From a bacterium (GTDB lineage Bacteria > Zhuqueibacterota > Zhuqueibacteria > Oleimicrobiales > Geothermoviventaceae), in NCBI GenBank assembly GCA_028275345.1, contig JAPWUV010000005.1:185894-249893 (forward strand): 64,000 bases of DNA, in the 5' to 3' direction. Every line of letters starts with the position of its first letter. Position 1 is the first letter of the stretch. The notes under the pieces were generated by a model. It searched no databases. It was not told where the DNA came from and worked only from the letters and a program-made list of their open reading frames with translations. Below, piece by piece: positions 62,885 to 64,000 of the stretch. Both the position numbers and the translations under genes were made by a program.

Positions 62885-63790
62885 ATGAAGTCCAAAGCCT
62901 GGATTGCGGCTGCGCTTCTGGTTTGTTTGGGATCCGGTTCGGGTTGCTCCCGAGCCCCAAAGGATGAGGCCTATGTCCGAGAGGTCCAGGAGTGGCATCA
63001 GCGGAGGATCGAACGGCTGAAGCAGCCGGACGGATGGCTGTCGCTTGTGGGCCTTTTCTGGATGAAGCCGGGGGAGAACCGCTTCGGCTCAGACCCCTCC
63101 AACGATCTGGTCTTCCCCGCGAAGGCACCTGAGTTCATCGGCTCCTATTTCGTGCAAGACTCGATCATCACGGTTCGCGTTCGGGAGGGGGTTCCCGTAC
63201 GGTCCGGCGACTCCCTCGTGAGGGAGATGCAGGTGCAGACCGACCGGGATGGTTCCCCCACGATCCTCCGACTGGGGACCCTGAGCTGGTATGTGATCGA
63301 ACGGGGCGGGAAGTATGCCGTGCGTCTCAAAGACAGCGAGAGTCCGGCGCGGCTCGGATTCACCGGCATCGACAGGTTCCCGATTGACGCACGATGGCGG
63401 GTGAAGGCGCGCTTCGAGGCCTACCCGGAGCCCAAGAAGATCCCCGTGGCCACCGTGGTGGGAACGACGGAGACGATGACCTCCCCGGGGAAGCTGGTAT
63501 TTCAGATCGCAGGCAAGACCTACTCCTTGGAAGCCTTCCGCGAGGAAGGCGAAGACCAGCTCTTCCTCGTGTTCGGAGACCGGACGAACGGCAAGGAGAC
63601 CTACGGGGCGGGACGATTCCTCTACGTAGACCTACCCAAGGAGGACGGGACTACCTGGATCGACTTCAACAAAGCGTACAACCCGCCCTGCGCCTTCACC
63701 CCGTACGCCACTTGCCCCCTGCCGCCGGACCAGAATCTCCTGCCGCTCCGGGTCACAGCCGGGGAGAAGAGGTACGGAAAAGGACATTGA
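62885..63790 (+). CDS. DUF1684 family lipoprotein
   Basis: A 301-residue exported lipoprotein. The ATG at 62885 follows GAGGGAGCGA; the frame is open from 62825 without a signal. The signal ends in a lipobox-like LGSGSGC, so Cys is probably acylated. The mature part matches DUF1684: WHQRRIERLKQPDGWLSLVG, FWMKPGENRFGSDPSNDLVF, then DFNKAYNPPCAFTPYATCPL and PPDQNLLPLRVTAGEKRY, the family's typical C-terminus. No catalytic function is known to me for the family. Its location next to GH97 and DUF1080 suggests a role in carbohydrate utilisation, but this is context only. Confidence 0.9.
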   Translation: MKSKAWIAAALLVCLGSGSGCSRAPKDEAYVREVQEWHQRRIERLKQPDGWLSLVGLFWMKPGENRFGSDPSNDLVFPAKAPEFIGSYFVQDSIITVRVREGVPVRSGDSLVREMQVQTDRDGSPTILRLGTLSWYVIERGGKYAVRLKDSESPARLGFTGIDRFPIDARWRVKARFEAYPEPKKIPVATVVGTTETMTSPGKLVFQIAGKTYSLEAFREEGEDQLFLVFGDRTNGKETYGAGRFLYVDLPKEDGTTWIDFNKAYNPPCAFTPYATCPLPPDQNLLPLRVTAGEKRYGKGH

Positions 63791-64000
63791 GGGCCCCTCG
63801 CGATCCCGAGGCTCCCGAAGGTTCCGCCTGCAACGGGGCGGCTCCGGGCGTGCCGTTGAGGGCGGCGCGGGGGCTGCGGAGGTTGTCCCCTCGTCGGGGG
63901 GGGAATTGTGCGTCGTATCGGGGAGGGCAAGCCTCGTCCCAACGGGAACGCAGGTACTGGAGAGCCGCGAAGCCACCCGCTCGGGAAGCTGGCGGGTGCT

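Noticed and set aside
1-64000. tRNA, rRNA, CRISPR array, insertion sequences or prophage genes
   Set aside because: No T-loop/anticodon pattern, rRNA core, spaced direct repeats, transposase or phage proteins were seen; the only tandem repeat is inside the xxP protein gene.

Overview
The window is G+C-rich bacterial chromosome. Its gene content points to the Fibrobacterota-Chlorobiota-Bacteroidota (FCB) superphylum, most likely a KSB1/Calditrichota-like lineage rather than a true Bacteroidete. Reasons: large TonB-dependent receptors with an N-terminal carboxypeptidase-regulatory-like domain, PorV/PorQ-family outer-membrane proteins, a PorU-like C25 peptidase, and secreted proteins ending in FlgD-like/type IX secretion (T9SS) C-terminal domains with the NYPNPF signature. 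Consensus sigma-70 promoters (TTGACA-17-TATAAT) are also readable. The taxonomic call is an inference from protein style; no rRNA is present. I see no tRNA, rRNA, insertion sequence, prophage or CRISPR array.

Layout. (1) 1-4400, minus strand: a perfect-consensus promoter and a ~350-nt leader precede a TonB receptor and a beta-helix protein that runs off the left edge. (2) 4.8-12.05 kb, plus strand: an OPT-family oligopeptide transporter, a GT-B-like glycosyltransferase, a nitroreductase, and a secreted FN3 protein with 75 uninterrupted xxP tripeptides. (3) 12.5-28.1 kb, plus strand: one tightly packed surface-polysaccharide operon. It holds WlbA/WbpB-, WlbB/WbpD- and WecB/WbpI-like enzymes, a flippase, three glycosyltransferases, a 1949-residue PorU-like C25 peptidase with two ILEI-like domains, a WecA/MraY-type initiating transferase and a nucleotide-sugar epimerase. 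(4) 28.3-30.7 kb, plus strand: a serine palmitoyltransferase-like enzyme plus a GNAT-type protein, probably for sphingolipid synthesis. (5) 31.3-32.0 kb: an orphan OmpR-type regulator lacking its phospho-acceptor Asp, followed by a strong terminator.

(6) 32.3-52.2 kb, minus strand: a ~20-kb array that begins at a TTGACA-17-TATATT promoter. A three-gene cassette (TonB receptor, ~1100-residue Ca-repeat/FlgD protein, PorV-like protein) occurs twice in tandem, followed by an M28 peptidase with a FlgD-like tail, an amino-acid permease and type 2 IPP isomerase. (7) 52.3-59.6 kb: a GHL10-type lipoprotein, a monocistronic small FN3 protein, a PLP decarboxylase, an EamA transporter, ClpS, a PlsC-type acyltransferase and a zinc-finger/membrane/NodB fusion. 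(8) 60-63.8 kb, plus strand: DUF1080, GH97 and DUF1684 secreted proteins for carbohydrate use.

How they may work together: two ideas stand out. First, three steps of a Wbp-type diacetamido-sugar pathway sit in one operon with a PorU-like sortase. In Porphyromonas a Wbp/Vim-pathway sugar is the linking sugar that PorU joins to T9SS cargo, so this operon may encode both the glycan anchor and the enzyme that attaches it. Second, the duplicated TonB/Ca-repeat/PorV cassettes with an M28 peptidase, an amino-acid permease and (elsewhere) an OPT transporter suggest a surface system for capturing and processing peptides or proteins. Both are inferences from context.
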